The position numbers were made by a program, and so were the translations under genes. From positions 124,001 to 188,000 of the forward strand of contig JARLGU010000053.1 in NCBI GenBank assembly GCA_031292625.1: a DNA stretch of 64,000 bases, in the 5' to 3' direction. Source of the DNA: Capsulimonadaceae bacterium. GTDB lineage: Bacteria > Armatimonadota > Armatimonadia > Armatimonadales > Capsulimonadaceae. Each line of letters opens with the position of its first letter. Position 1 is the stretch's first letter. The notes under the pieces are model-generated. The model was not told where the DNA came from and made no database searches. It was given only the letters and a program-made list of their open reading frames with translations. Of this stretch, positions 8,683 to 16,611 are shown one piece after another.

Positions 8683-9232
8683 CTGTAGATCAATACCGCA
8701 ATCAAGCGGGAGTCCGTTCCCTTTAGATTATTTCTGAACGATCTCCGCATTGATTGTACCCGCATGGCGCGAGGTGAAGGAGCGTGCAAGCTCATTCGCT
8801 CGCGCAACCTGAATTCATTTACGACGGAGCTGTCCGGTCTCAAATACGCCGCGCAGATTGGCGATCCGCGTTACGCTCCCTGCCGCCGTCACGATCGTCG
8901 CCCCGTAAAGGTAAGCAATTTTCTACAATGTCCATAGTTTCCTCCAACAAGAAGCCCCGTAGCACGAACCTGGCGATATCGCTGCGGGGCTTCCTATCGG
9001 CGCTCGCTTTTACGCTGCGCCGAAATCTGATTGAGCCGCCAGGTTCATAAGGGCGCGTACGATCTAGCGCTCTACATGTGAACTCATACAGCGGGCAACA
9101 CGGTACCTTGCTTGCCAAGAGTCGGCGGAGGTGTTCGTGTTCACAACATCGGCAGCGCCAAGTAGCGAAAATTGAAACTTGTACTCCAAACCAGGCGGTG
9201 CGCATCTGCGAAGACTTTCGCTCCGGCACGGG
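8683..9232. other. gene-poor region between VKOR and a pseudogene
   Basis: About 550 bp without a convincing gene. Short open frames on both strands have no recognisable protein features. The main structure is a strong inverted repeat at 8951-8993. The part next to 9232 may contain further remains of the decayed lyase gene that ends there. Confidence 0.5.
8951..8993. terminator. 13-bp inverted repeat, possible terminator or structured RNA
   Basis: GAAGCCCCG(T)AGC pairs with GCT(G)CGGGGCTTC (one G-T pair) around a 17-base loop. On the minus strand it is followed by TTGTT, on the plus strand by no T-run, so intrinsic termination is possible but weak. Confidence 0.4.
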
Positions 9233-9601
9233 TTAACCCAAGATTAAGTCGGAGATAGTCATGGATCGAAGCGCGCAGAGCCAACGGGGATCGCGTTCGA
9301 TTCGGTAGAGCGCCGCGAGGATCATGATGCGAGATTCGGCCTTGCGACTTTTGTCCAGCAGTCGCGGGCCGATCAGCTTGTATTCGACCGGCGGCTCGGA
9401 CAGGATCTTTTCGCCGTCCGCCTTCAAGTGCGCGAAGGCGATTTGCGCATCGGGATCGCTCTTTAGGCGTTCAATCGTGCGCGATGCATCGGCTGCGGTA
9501 ACGAGCAGGCGCGGGTGTTAGGGGCGCAAGGAGGCGATTTGCGCGGATGATGGCGCGGCCGTGAGCAGTGCGGCCAAGGCGGCGATGAATGGGCGTGTCA
9601 T
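9233..9601 (-). pseudogene. broken heparinase II/III or alginate-lyase-like gene
   Basis: Starting at ATG 9599-9601 the frame encodes a signal peptide (MTRPFIAALAALLTAAPSSA), then an in-frame TAA (minus strand, plus bases 9518-9520), then HPRLLVTAADASRTIERLKS and onward. The text after the stop (GPRLLDKSRKAESRIMILAA, then LYRIERDPRWL) is the characteristic N-terminal helical region of heparinase II/III and related polysaccharide lyases. The frame then ends at 9233 after about 120 codons, whereas intact members exceed 550 residues. The nonsense codon and the truncation together make it a relic. It lies directly downstream of the rpsU terminator. Family assignment is from remembered sequence character, not a search. 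Confidence 0.7.
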
Positions 9602-9644
9602 GCGCAATGGTTCGCCGTTGACCTGTCGCTGAGCTGCACGCTGC

Positions 9645-9680
9645 AAAGCAAAAGGCCCCGCCGGATAATCCGGGGGGCCT
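9645..9680 (-). terminator. rho-independent terminator of rpsU
   Basis: On the minus strand AGGCCCCCCGGA and CCGGCGGGGCCT form a GC-rich stem around TTAT and are followed by TTTTGCTTT. It sits 11 bp past the rpsU stop. Confidence 0.85.
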
Positions 9681-9691
9681 CGAATAATCGA

Positions 9692-9889
9692 CTATTCGTT
9701 GGAGGAACTGTTTTTGAGCTTCTGCTTTCGCTTGGCCGCGGCGATCTGCTTTCGCTTGCGGTCGCTCGGCTTCTGGTACTCATAGTGCTCACGCGCCTCG
9801 CGTAGAACGCCGGTCTGCTGGATCTGCTTTTTGAATCGCTTCAGCGCCTGATCCAGAGTCTCATTCGGCTTCACTTGAACCTGCGTCAA
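9692..9889 (-). CDS. rpsU: small ribosomal subunit protein bS21
   Basis: 65 residues, the normal length for bS21. The family core is visible as KPNETLDQALKRFKKQIQQ, followed by GVLREAREHYEYQKPSDRKR and a lysine-rich tail. bS21 binds near the 3' end of 16S rRNA and aids initiation. The start is TTG at 9887-9889, an unusual codon, preceded by a GGGGGGAAGAAG Shine-Dalgarno region; a GTG six codons in is the alternative. It is transcribed alone, with its own promoter and terminator. Confidence 0.95.
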   Translation of the reverse strand: MTQVQVKPNETLDQALKRFKKQIQQTGVLREAREHYEYQKPSDRKRKQIAAAKRKQKLKNSSSNE

Positions 9890-9942
9890 ACTTCTTCCCC
9901 CCTTAACCCACGCAATGGGTCTAAAGATGAATTGCGGGTTTC

Positions 9943-9971
9943 ATTATACTACCGCAATAGTGAACTATCAA
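9943..9971 (-). promoter_or_regulatory. rpsU promoter
   Basis: On the minus strand TTGATA (9966-9971), a 17-bp spacer, then a perfect TATAAT (9943-9948). The DNA upstream (about 9990-10025) is very A/T rich and could act as an UP element. The leader is about 47 bases. Confidence 0.85.
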
Positions 9972-10063
9972 ATTGCTGGAATCGATGGGGTCGTTAATTT
10001 TTCAATTATCGACAATTATTTTCCGGGAACTAAGTTTCCAATGGACTATTTTGCAATTCAGAC

Positions 10064-10900
10064 TTATCTCGTCCACACGCGAATCCAATCGATGTCCATC
10101 GTGAATTTTTCGACGCCATCCGGGACCTTCGATCCAAGAACGCCATCCTTGAACAGGTCGAAAATGAGCATCCGATCCTGGTCGGTCGAGTCGAATGCAC
10201 GGCAGCTTGCAATGGGTTTCGCATCAAAATACCACGTGATGAGCTTTGGCGTTACCAGACATCCATAGGTATGGAAATCCTTCGTGATATCTTCGGGGGC
10301 ATCGTTGATGTTGTTCTGGTTAATTTCGTCTTTCATCCCGCCGAGCCCGCTCGTGTTGCGGTGTAGAGTGTTCACGACCTTCAATGGCTGTTGACCGTCC
10401 GTTTCGATGAAGTCGATTTCAGATGTCAGGGTTGCGGGTTTGTCCGGCGCGATCGGAACCTGAAGAGACGGGTTTCGCGAGAACGTCCAGAACGCGCCGT
10501 TTCCGGCGATGGGCATCTTGATCCGCGCTTCGAAATAGCCATAGCGGAAAAATGCGCCGCCTTTCGAGTCGCGCCAGTTGGTCGCGAGCGTCACCATGTG
10601 GAAGTTCTTTGAGCGCAGGCAATTGAGATGCAACTGCGAGTTGGAACACGTTACCTCCGTGCCGATTTCTGGAAGCGGGCGAGGCTCCCACCAAAGTCCT
10701 GGGCACCACTTGTGACCTGTTTCGCCGATGTCGAGCTTATCGAATTCGTCGTCAAAGGCAAGATGATACCCCTGCCCTGCGATTGGCGCGGGGGCTTTGG
10801 GAGCCGCGATAGAGGCGGTCGCGGATGTCGCGATCGCGACTGCAGTCACTAAAGAAGCCGTTATGATCGCACGCCGGAAACTACGATGCAAATTCTTCAT
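10064..10900 (-). CDS. secreted glycoside hydrolase family 16 (beta-glucanase/laminarinase-like)
   Basis: 278 residues with an N-terminal signal peptide (basic residues, then a hydrophobic stretch at about 11-31, then AAPKAP). GH16 enzymes cut beta-1,3 or beta-1,3-1,4 glucans, or galactans, with retention. The catalytic signature ExDxxE is SEIDFIETDG with Glu161 as nucleophile, Asp163, and Glu166 as acid/base. GAFFRYGYFEARIKMP and GAFWTF are typical substrate-cleft segments, and the C-terminus ending in DIDWIRVW is standard for the family. ATG 10898-10900 is chosen because AAAGGAAGG lies upstream; the frame is open much further but that part is not coding in character. It lies 22 bp after the prepilin-like gene, as last gene of the lacI operon. 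Confidence 0.93.
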   Translation of the reverse strand: MKNLHRSFRRAIITASLVTAVAIATSATASIAAPKAPAPIAGQGYHLAFDDEFDKLDIGETGHKWCPGLWWEPRPLPEIGTEVTCSNSQLHLNCLRSKNFHMVTLATNWRDSKGGAFFRYGYFEARIKMPIAGNGAFWTFSRNPSLQVPIAPDKPATLTSEIDFIETDGQQPLKVVNTLHRNTSGLGGMKDEINQNNINDAPEDITKDFHTYGCLVTPKLITWYFDAKPIASCRAFDSTDQDRMLIFDLFKDGVLGSKVPDGVEKFTMDIDWIRVWTR

Positions 10901-10922
10901 ATACCTTCCTTTACGTTTCGAT

Positions 10923-11753
10923 TTACTGGATGCTGAACGTTGCTGCCAGGGATGTGTCGCCGCACGAGGTGTTCGCCGCTTTGCCGTTGATGCTTGATGA
11001 GGCGCAGTCACCCGAATACGGATTGTTGACCCCGCCTGAGACCATATTCGGCTTAAACCATTTCGCGTGGCAGTCCGCGAGAAGGTAATTCGCACCGGCG
11101 TTGTGGAGGCCGTCCTGTGCGGCGAATGCGTTGCGGTTCTTATCCGTACCGACATACCGTGTCCACCCCGTGACATATAAGACACCGGCGGATGTGGTAG
11201 ACGCGGAGGATGTGTTTGATCCCGCCAGGCCATCGATACCGTCGCCTGTTGGCGAGCCCTTGATACCATATTGCAGCAATGAAAAGGCGTCCGAATTGAC
11301 CGTATAAATGTCCCATGAATTCGTGCCGGGGCTGTTGACGATTTCGAAGAACATCACGGTCTTGGATGGCATGACAAACTGCGAGATCGGCGTCGCCTTC
11401 GGAGAGTTTTGGGTCTTCGACATGAAATCGTTGTTCATGCCGTACGAGCATACATCCGTTGGCACAACATCATCGGGACACAAAAACGCCTGCTTGCTTT
11501 TCACGTAAGGGTAGATCATTCCCGACCAACCCGTACCATAGCCATAGCTGTCGTTGCCGACGGGCGGAGTTTCGTCGAAGTCCTGCTCGTACTGCGTGAG
11601 CGCTAAGCCAAGCTGCTTGAGGTTGCTCAGGCATGCTGTCCCCCGCGCCTTCTCGCGCGCCGTGGCGAATACAGGGAACAAAATCGCTGCTAATATTGTA
11701 ATAATAGCTATAACGACGAGTAGTTCGATTAAAGTGAATGCCGATCGTTTCAT
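10923..11753 (-). CDS. prepilin-like protein with type IV pilin N-terminus (DUF1559-type)
   Basis: 276 residues. The class III leader is short, MKRSA, followed by [20 protein letters not shown], the hydrophobic pilin helix that prepilin peptidase would process (here after Ala rather than Gly). Next come the conserved segment [19 protein letters not shown] and a beta-rich C-terminal region with [19 protein letters not shown], the counterpart of the H-x9-DG motif typical of this paralogous family in Planctomycetes and Armatimonadota (DGH is DCH here). I start at 11753 because GAGAGG lies 6 bases upstream. An ATG at 11769-11771 that overlaps the lacI stop (ATGA) is the alternative. These surface or secretion pseudopilins often sit beside regulators and carbohydrate genes. 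Confidence 0.88.
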   Translation of the reverse strand: MKRSAFTLIELLVVIAIITILAAILFPVFATAREKARGTACLSNLKQLGLALTQYEQDFDETPPVGNDSYGYGTGWSGMIYPYVKSKQAFLCPDDVVPTDVCSYGMNNDFMSKTQNSPKATPISQFVMPSKTVMFFEIVNSPGTNSWDIYTVNSDAFSLLQYGIKGSPTGDGIDGLAGSNTSSASTTSAGVLYVTGWTRYVGTDKNRNAFAAQDGLHNAGANYLLADCHAKWFKPNMVSGGVNNPYSGDCASSSINGKAANTSCGDTSLAATFSIQ

Positions 11754-11767
11754 GAGATTCCTCTCTT

Positions 11768-12865
11768 TCATGTTGTTGCCGCGCGGACCGCTGGCGGCGG
11801 AGCCGTTGTCTGTCGGACGATAAGGCTCGTCGAGGTTTTAATCAATTCAGGTGGCATTTCGGGATTTTCCAATCGTTCGAGCAGCCGTTCCGCTGCCACG
11901 ACGCCCATCCGGTACGGATCTTGCGAGACCGATGTGAGGCCGCTGTAGCGGGCTAAGAAACTGTCGGAATAGCCGACGAGCGATACTTCGGTTGGTACTT
12001 CCGGCAAAGAGGCATCTTTCGATTTGAGATAGTCTTCGAGCACAAGGTCATTGAATCCGATAAATGCCGTTGGCGGATCGGGCGACCTTAGCGCCTCGAT
12101 CATGGCCAATATAACCCCGCTCGAATCCGATTGTCGCTCATACACGGGAAATGTGATGCGGCGTCCACACTCTAATCCAAGGCGCTTGCAATGCTCAACA
12201 AATGCTCGTGTACGTACGGGCAGGATGTCGTCCGGCGAATCGTCGGCGATATAGCAGATCTTGCGGTGTCCTAGCGATGCGAGGTGCTCGACCGCGCTAC
12301 GCATGCCATCATCATCGTCGCTCACAACGGCATCGATGCTCCCCGCGAAAACCGGACTGTCGATCACGATAGCCGGCACGCGCGCGGCAGCAAGGTTTTC
12401 AATCCACGCGGGCGCGATACTGTGCGTGGTGGCGTTCACGAAGCAGGCGATTGCATCCACGCGCTGTTGCAGGAGCTGATCGATAATCCGGCCTTCGGCA
12501 TCAGCCCCCGGCGCGGCGTTCATGATGAGCAAGTGGTAATCATGCATAAGAAGCGTTTCGCGAATACCGTAGGCGATTTTGGCGTGAAAATCCGAGTCGA
12601 GATACGGCAGCGTCAGGCCGACCGTCTGACTTCTGCCATATGCCAGGCTGCGGGCGAGTTTGTTCGGACGATATCCGAGTTCCGCTACGGCATCGAGTAC
12701 GCGCTTGACTGTCGCCTGTGCCACCTTGCCTCGGCGGTGCGGGCTGAGTACGAACGACACTGTGGTTTGCGAAACTCCCGCGCGTCGTGCAACGTCGAAT
12801 GCGCTGGGTATCTTCTTTGCGTTACCTTGTGTTTCTTGGGTGATAATGTCATTATCAATGGGCAT
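11768..12865 (-). CDS. LacI-family transcriptional regulator, probably autoregulated
   Basis: 365 residues. The N-terminal helix-turn-helix is [21 protein letters not shown] (about 19-39), the hinge helix is [14 protein letters not shown], and the periplasmic-binding-like effector domain runs from [16 protein letters not shown] to SLIVRQTT. Family members bind a sugar and leave their operator, or bind it with corepressor. The start ATG 12863-12865 begins 7 bases after the -10 box, so the mRNA is probably leaderless; upstream ATGs at 12872-12877 fall inside the -10 box. Two operator-like palindromes overlap its promoter and start codon. It heads lacI, prepilin-like gene, GH16; the ligand is likely a glucan oligosaccharide, which is inference. 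Confidence 0.93.
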   Translation of the reverse strand: MPIDNDIITQETQGNAKKIPSAFDVARRAGVSQTTVSFVLSPHRRGKVAQATVKRVLDAVAELGYRPNKLARSLAYGRSQTVGLTLPYLDSDFHAKIAYGIRETLLMHDYHLLIMNAAPGADAEGRIIDQLLQQRVDAIACFVNATTHSIAPAWIENLAAARVPAIVIDSPVFAGSIDAVVSDDDDGMRSAVEHLASLGHRKICYIADDSPDDILPVRTRAFVEHCKRLGLECGRRITFPVYERQSDSSGVILAMIEALRSPDPPTAFIGFNDLVLEDYLKSKDASLPEVPTEVSLVGYSDSFLARYSGLTSVSQDPYRMGVVAAERLLERLENPEMPPELIKTSTSLIVRQTTAPPPAVRAATT

Positions 12866-12869
12866 TGAT
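12854..12869. promoter_or_regulatory. operator O1 of the lacI operon
   Basis: ATCAATG-GG-CATTGAT, a perfect 7-2-7 dyad. It covers the inferred transcription start and the lacI start codon. Together with one flanking base it is an exact inverted copy of O2. Confidence 0.8.
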
Positions 12870-12872
12870 TGC

Positions 12873-12901
12873 ATCATATCACACGATAATTGATATGTCA
12901 A
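12873..12901 (-). promoter_or_regulatory. lacI promoter
   Basis: On the minus strand a consensus TTGACA (12896-12901), a 17-bp spacer and TATGAT (12873-12878). Only 7 bases separate the -10 box from the ATG, so the transcript should begin at or next to the start codon. Confidence 0.88.
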
Positions 12902-12913
12902 TGCCCATTGATA
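12898..12913. promoter_or_regulatory. operator O2 of the lacI operon
   Basis: TCAATG-CC-CATTGA (12898-12911), a 6-2-6 dyad; the 16 bases 12898-12913 are the exact reverse complement of 12853-12868. It overlaps the -35 box. The dyad centres of O1 and O2 are 43 bp apart, about four helical turns. Confidence 0.8.
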
Positions 12914-13195
12914 AACAAAATCGTTCGATTGTGACTGTTCCGCGAAAATGTCCTCATTAAGTGTTCTGCGATTATGTCCACCGTACTGCCAACGCACGTC
13001 CAAAATGCCAATGCATCGACAGAGGGTTGCCCCGGGATTATGTGGGGAGCTCCGGCAAGCTTTGTAAAGGTGCAAGTGGGCGCTGTAAAATTCAGGCAGT
13101 TTTCTTCCAAATGCCTCCCAAGACATCGTTCCCAGGTACACTTCCGTCAGTTCCAGCGGCGAGTTGGAGCTGAAGTTGACGGTTAGACGGAGCAT

Positions 13196-14794
13196 ATGGC
13201 GGAAGACAACGGAAAGCAGACGGATCAGACGACTGGCGGCGACGTGCTGCCGGACGTCGCTCGGCACCGGTGGTGGATCCTCGTCGGTCTCGTTCTGGCG
13301 GCGGCGTTGGAGATCCTGGATACGACCGTCGTGAATGTCGCTCTGCCGCAGATGGCCGGCAACCTGAGCGCATCCACCGATGAAATCGCGTGGGTCAGCA
13401 CGGGCTATATTCTGTCGAACATTGTGGTCCTGCCAATGACCGCGTTTCTTTCGTCGCACTTTGGGCGCAAGAAATACCTCATCGCCTCGCTCATCATTTT
13501 CAACGTCGCGCGGTTTATGTGCGGCCTCTCACATTCCTTGGGGGAGATCGTTTTTTGGCGCCTCGTCCAGGGCGCGGGCGGCGCGGCATTGATCTCCACG
13601 GCGCAGTCGACCATCGTCGAGATATTCCCGCGAAACCAAACGGCCATGGTGCAGGCGATCTTCAGCCTCGGCCTGGTCGTTACTCCCACGCTCGGGCCAG
13701 CGCTAGGCGGCTATATCACCGACAATTATTCGTGGCAGACCATCTTCTTTATCCACATTCCAATCGGTCTAGCCTGCCTGCTTTTGGTCGGCATGTACCT
13801 GCAGGATTCTGTTCACCAAACCCGCGCTGCAACAATCGACGTCGCCGGGATATTGCTGCTTGCCAGTGGAATGGGCTCTCTGCAATATGTTCTTGAAGAG
13901 GGGGAGCGCTACGGCTGGTTTGAAGATGTCTGGATCAGCCGCCTGACCGTCATTGCGGTCGTCTCGCTCGTGGCCTTCGTGATTTGGGAACTCTCGCGCC
14001 GCAACACGCATCCCGTCCTGGATCTGCGCGTGCTCAAGGATCGCGGGCTCGCGGCGGCGGTGATCATTGCCGGCGCGCTCGGTTTCGGGCTTTACGGAGG
14101 CGTCTTTATCTATCCGCTCTTTGCTCAAACCGTCCTCGGCTTCACGCCGACGGCGACGGGCATTCTGCTGATTCCAGGCGGGCTTGCGACGGCGCTCGGC
14201 TCCCTGATCTGCGGACGGGTGCTGGCAAAAGGCGCGGACCCTCGCCATTTGATCACGATCGGCATGGTGATCTACATCGTATCGATGTGGATGCTTGGGC
14301 ACCTGACGCCGCAAAGCGGCGAAATGGACGCGCAGGCGGGATTGCTGGTTCGGGGCCTGGGGTTGGGCTTTATGTTCGTGCCAATGTCGGTCGCCGCGTT
14401 CGCAGGGCTCAAGGGCGCGGCAATCGCGCAAGGATCAGCCCTCTTCAACCTGATGCGTCAGATGGGCGGATCGTTCGGCATCGCGATCCTTACGACCTAC
14501 GTGGTCGACCAGACACACTACCACCGATCGAACCTGGTCGGAGCGCTCTATTCCGGGCGCATTGAATACCTGCAGCGGATCACGGGGCTTACCGCCCACA
14601 TGATGCGAGGCGGCTATACGCTGCCAATGGCGCGCTCCGCGGCGTTCGGCACGATGAACCGGCTAATCCAGGCGCAGTCGGCGACGATGGCCTATAACGA
14701 CGGCTTCCTGCTATTGGGCATCATATTCGTCGTCGCTTTGCCGGTCATATTTCTCCTCCGGCGCCCCCAGCGCGCCCCCGTTCCGGCCAGATAG
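13196..14794 (+). CDS. MFS drug exporter, DHA2 (EmrB/QacA) family
   Basis: 532 residues, about 14 transmembrane helices. The family signature LEILDTTVVNVALPQMAGNL in the first helix and the motif A loop SSHFGRKKYL are clear; GGYITDNYSWQTIFFIHIPI is the conserved helix 5 to 6 motif C region. Such proteins use the proton gradient to expel drugs, detergents or metabolites. It is a paralogue of the TetR-controlled exporter at 20367-21953. CGGAG lies 5 bases before the ATG. There is no adaptor (EmrA) or outer-membrane factor nearby. Roughly 280 bp upstream, to the lacI operators, show no other gene. Confidence 0.93.
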   Translation: MAEDNGKQTDQTTGGDVLPDVARHRWWILVGLVLAAALEILDTTVVNVALPQMAGNLSASTDEIAWVSTGYILSNIVVLPMTAFLSSHFGRKKYLIASLIIFNVARFMCGLSHSLGEIVFWRLVQGAGGAALISTAQSTIVEIFPRNQTAMVQAIFSLGLVVTPTLGPALGGYITDNYSWQTIFFIHIPIGLACLLLVGMYLQDSVHQTRAATIDVAGILLLASGMGSLQYVLEEGERYGWFEDVWISRLTVIAVVSLVAFVIWELSRRNTHPVLDLRVLKDRGLAAAVIIAGALGFGLYGGVFIYPLFAQTVLGFTPTATGILLIPGGLATALGSLICGRVLAKGADPRHLITIGMVIYIVSMWMLGHLTPQSGEMDAQAGLLVRGLGLGFMFVPMSVAAFAGLKGAAIAQGSALFNLMRQMGGSFGIAILTTYVVDQTHYHRSNLVGALYSGRIEYLQRITGLTAHMMRGGYTLPMARSAAFGTMNRLIQAQSATMAYNDGFLLLGIIFVVALPVIFLLRRPQRAPVPAR

Positions 14795-14899
14795 CGCGAA
14801 CGGATCGTGGCTCGCCCCCCAAAAGCGCCCCGCTGCGCAACATACTTGGCTATAATAAGAGTATGCCCGGTATATAGGACGTCGAAGGAATCCAAGCGA

Positions 14900-15841
14900 A
14901 TGAAGACAAGATTTGCTTCATGCATTCACGCATGCGTCGTAGCCATAATTCTCGCGCTTGTCGTACTTTTGGCGGGATGCTCATCCCAGAAGCAAGCTCA
15001 AGAACCGCTCAAGTTAGGCGTAATCCCATTCGAGGCCGCCGGCGTGATCCAGAAGGGCTTCACTCCCCTCGCGACATTCATCGGTCAAAAATCAGGACGC
15101 CCCTCCGGTCAGGTCTTCGTGACGCCCGATTATGCCGGAGTGCTTCAGGCCCTTCAGTCGGACCAGATCGATGCCGCCTACCTGAGCCCGCTGGCCTATG
15201 TCCTGGCGGTCGAGCAATTCAGGAACACACCAGAGCATCTTGTTCCGCTCGGAATTCCCTACATGTTTGGCAGCCTGACGTATCGCGGAATTGTTTTCGT
15301 AAGGACCGATTCGGGGATCAAGACGATTAAGGATCTAAAGGGCAAGAGTTTCGCGTTCGCGGACCGCACTTCGGCTTCAGGCTATTTGTATCCGGCCGGA
15401 CTGATGAAAGAGGCTGGACTAGATCCCGACAAGGACATCAAGCCGGTCAACATTGGCGGATCGGCGAGCGTAATGGCGGTTTATAACGGTCAGGCCGATG
15501 GCGGCGCGATCTATGAGGACGGCATCAAAATCGCGTTCAAGGATCCGGTCACAAGGAAAATTGACCAGACAAGGGCCAGCCAAATGCGTGTCATTGCGAC
15601 AACAGATCCTATCCCCAACGGCATGCTTGTCGCCCGCGCAAACCTGGATCCGAAAACGCTAGCCCTGCTGAAAAAGGCGATTGACGCGCTTAACACCGAT
15701 CCAAATGGAAAAGCCGCACTGGCCAAGATCCCCGATGGGGCTTGGGGCAATATCTCGCCTCCCGACGACTCCATGTTCAATTCCGTCCGCAAGAAGGCGA
15801 AGATCCTGGGGCTAACGCTAAGTTCGCTCTCAAAAAAATGA
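14900..15841 (+). CDS. phnD: phosphonate/phosphite-type ABC transporter substrate-binding lipoprotein
   Basis: 313 residues. The lipobox LLAGC places the lipidated cysteine near residue 32. The binding-protein fold (LKLGVIPFEAAGVIQKGF, then DYAGVLQALQSDQIDAAYLS, SLTYRGIVFVRTDSGIKTI and KGKSFAFADRTSASGYLYP) matches PhnD/PtxB periplasmic phosphorus-oxyanion binding proteins; the S-x-SGYL(F/Y)P loop contacts the ligand's phosphonate in the family. The stop overlaps the start of phnC (ATGA). A TATAAT at 14851-14856 is a candidate -10 with no clear -35. No C-P lyase or phosphonatase gene is in the window, so the ligand could be phosphonate, phosphite or hypophosphite. Confidence 0.88.
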   Translation: MKTRFASCIHACVVAIILALVVLLAGCSSQKQAQEPLKLGVIPFEAAGVIQKGFTPLATFIGQKSGRPSGQVFVTPDYAGVLQALQSDQIDAAYLSPLAYVLAVEQFRNTPEHLVPLGIPYMFGSLTYRGIVFVRTDSGIKTIKDLKGKSFAFADRTSASGYLYPAGLMKEAGLDPDKDIKPVNIGGSASVMAVYNGQADGGAIYEDGIKIAFKDPVTRKIDQTRASQMRVIATTDPIPNGMLVARANLDPKTLALLKKAIDALNTDPNGKAALAKIPDGAWGNISPPDDSMFNSVRKKAKILGLTLSSLSKK

Positions 15842-16611
15842 CTGAAGTCATTGCGATCGAAAACTTGACGCACTCCTACCAGGCGAAGACGCCGGTGCTC
15901 GACGGCGTCACCCTGAGCGTCGCCCGCGGCGAAATCGTCGCGGTGATCGGTCTCTCCGGCGCAGGCAAGAGCACGCTGCTGCGATGCGTCAATGGCCTGG
16001 TCAAGCCGACGGGAGGGACATGCCGCGTCTTCGACACGGATGTGGCGGCGCTCTCCGAAAGCGGCAAGCGCCTTCTGCGGCGAAGGATCGGGATGATCTT
16101 TCAGGAGTTCAACCTCGTCGACCGGTCGAGCGTCTTGACGAATGTCCTGATTGGCCGCCTCGCCTATGTCCCCACGCTCGCGTCGTGCTTTCACAGGTTT
16201 CCCGCGCAGGATGTCGCCCTCGCGAGCGCGTGTCTGGCGCAAGTGGGACTCGCGGGTTACGAAAAGCGCTGGGCGCGCGCTCTCTCCGGCGGGCAGAAGC
16301 AGAGGGTGGCGATCGCGCGGGCGATGGCGCAAGAGGCGCAGCTTATTCTCGCGGACGAGGCCACGGCAAACCTCGACGCGCGCACCAAGACCAAGATCAT
16401 GGAGATCATACAGGACGTTGCCCGGCAGCGCCAGGCCGCCGTCCTCCTCTCCATGCACGACATCGAGCTAGCGCGAACGTACTGCACGCGCATCGTCGGC
16501 CTACGGCAAGGCCGTATCACATTCGACTCGCCCGCCTCGGAAGTCAGCGAGGCCGATGTCGATGAAGTTCTACGGCGCAACTCCGCCGGCGAGCAAGATG
16601 ATGAGACCTGA
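15838..16611 (+). CDS. phnC: phosphonate-type ABC transporter ATP-binding protein
   Basis: 257 residues. Walker A is GLSGAGKST (38-46), the Q-loop lies in GMIFQEFNLV, the signature is LSGGQKQRVAIARAMAQ, Walker B is LILADEATANLD and the switch His is in SMHD. PhnC proteins usually have DEPVASLD at Walker B; here it is DEATANLD. It couples ATP hydrolysis to import by the PhnE membrane subunit. It starts inside the phnD stop (ATGA), and its 3' end overlaps phnE by about 14 bases. Confidence 0.92.
   Translation: MTEVIAIENLTHSYQAKTPVLDGVTLSVARGEIVAVIGLSGAGKSTLLRCVNGLVKPTGGTCRVFDTDVAALSESGKRLLRRRIGMIFQEFNLVDRSSVLTNVLIGRLAYVPTLASCFHRFPAQDVALASACLAQVGLAGYEKRWARALSGGQKQRVAIARAMAQEAQLILADEATANLDARTKTKIMEIIQDVARQRQAAVLLSMHDIELARTYCTRIVGLRQGRITFDSPASEVSEADVDEVLRRNSAGEQDDET

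Noticed and set aside
8784-9050. 88-codon plus-strand frame
   Set aside because: It crosses the large hairpin, has no ribosome site and no recognisable features.
10901-11269. N-terminal extension of the GH16 frame
   Set aside because: It overlaps the prepilin-like gene in another frame, and a strong ribosome site precedes ATG 10900, which also begins a signal peptide.
12866-13459. N-terminal extension of the LacI frame
   Set aside because: It would read through the -10 and -35 boxes and into the antisense of the MFS gene; the family N-terminus starts just after 12865.
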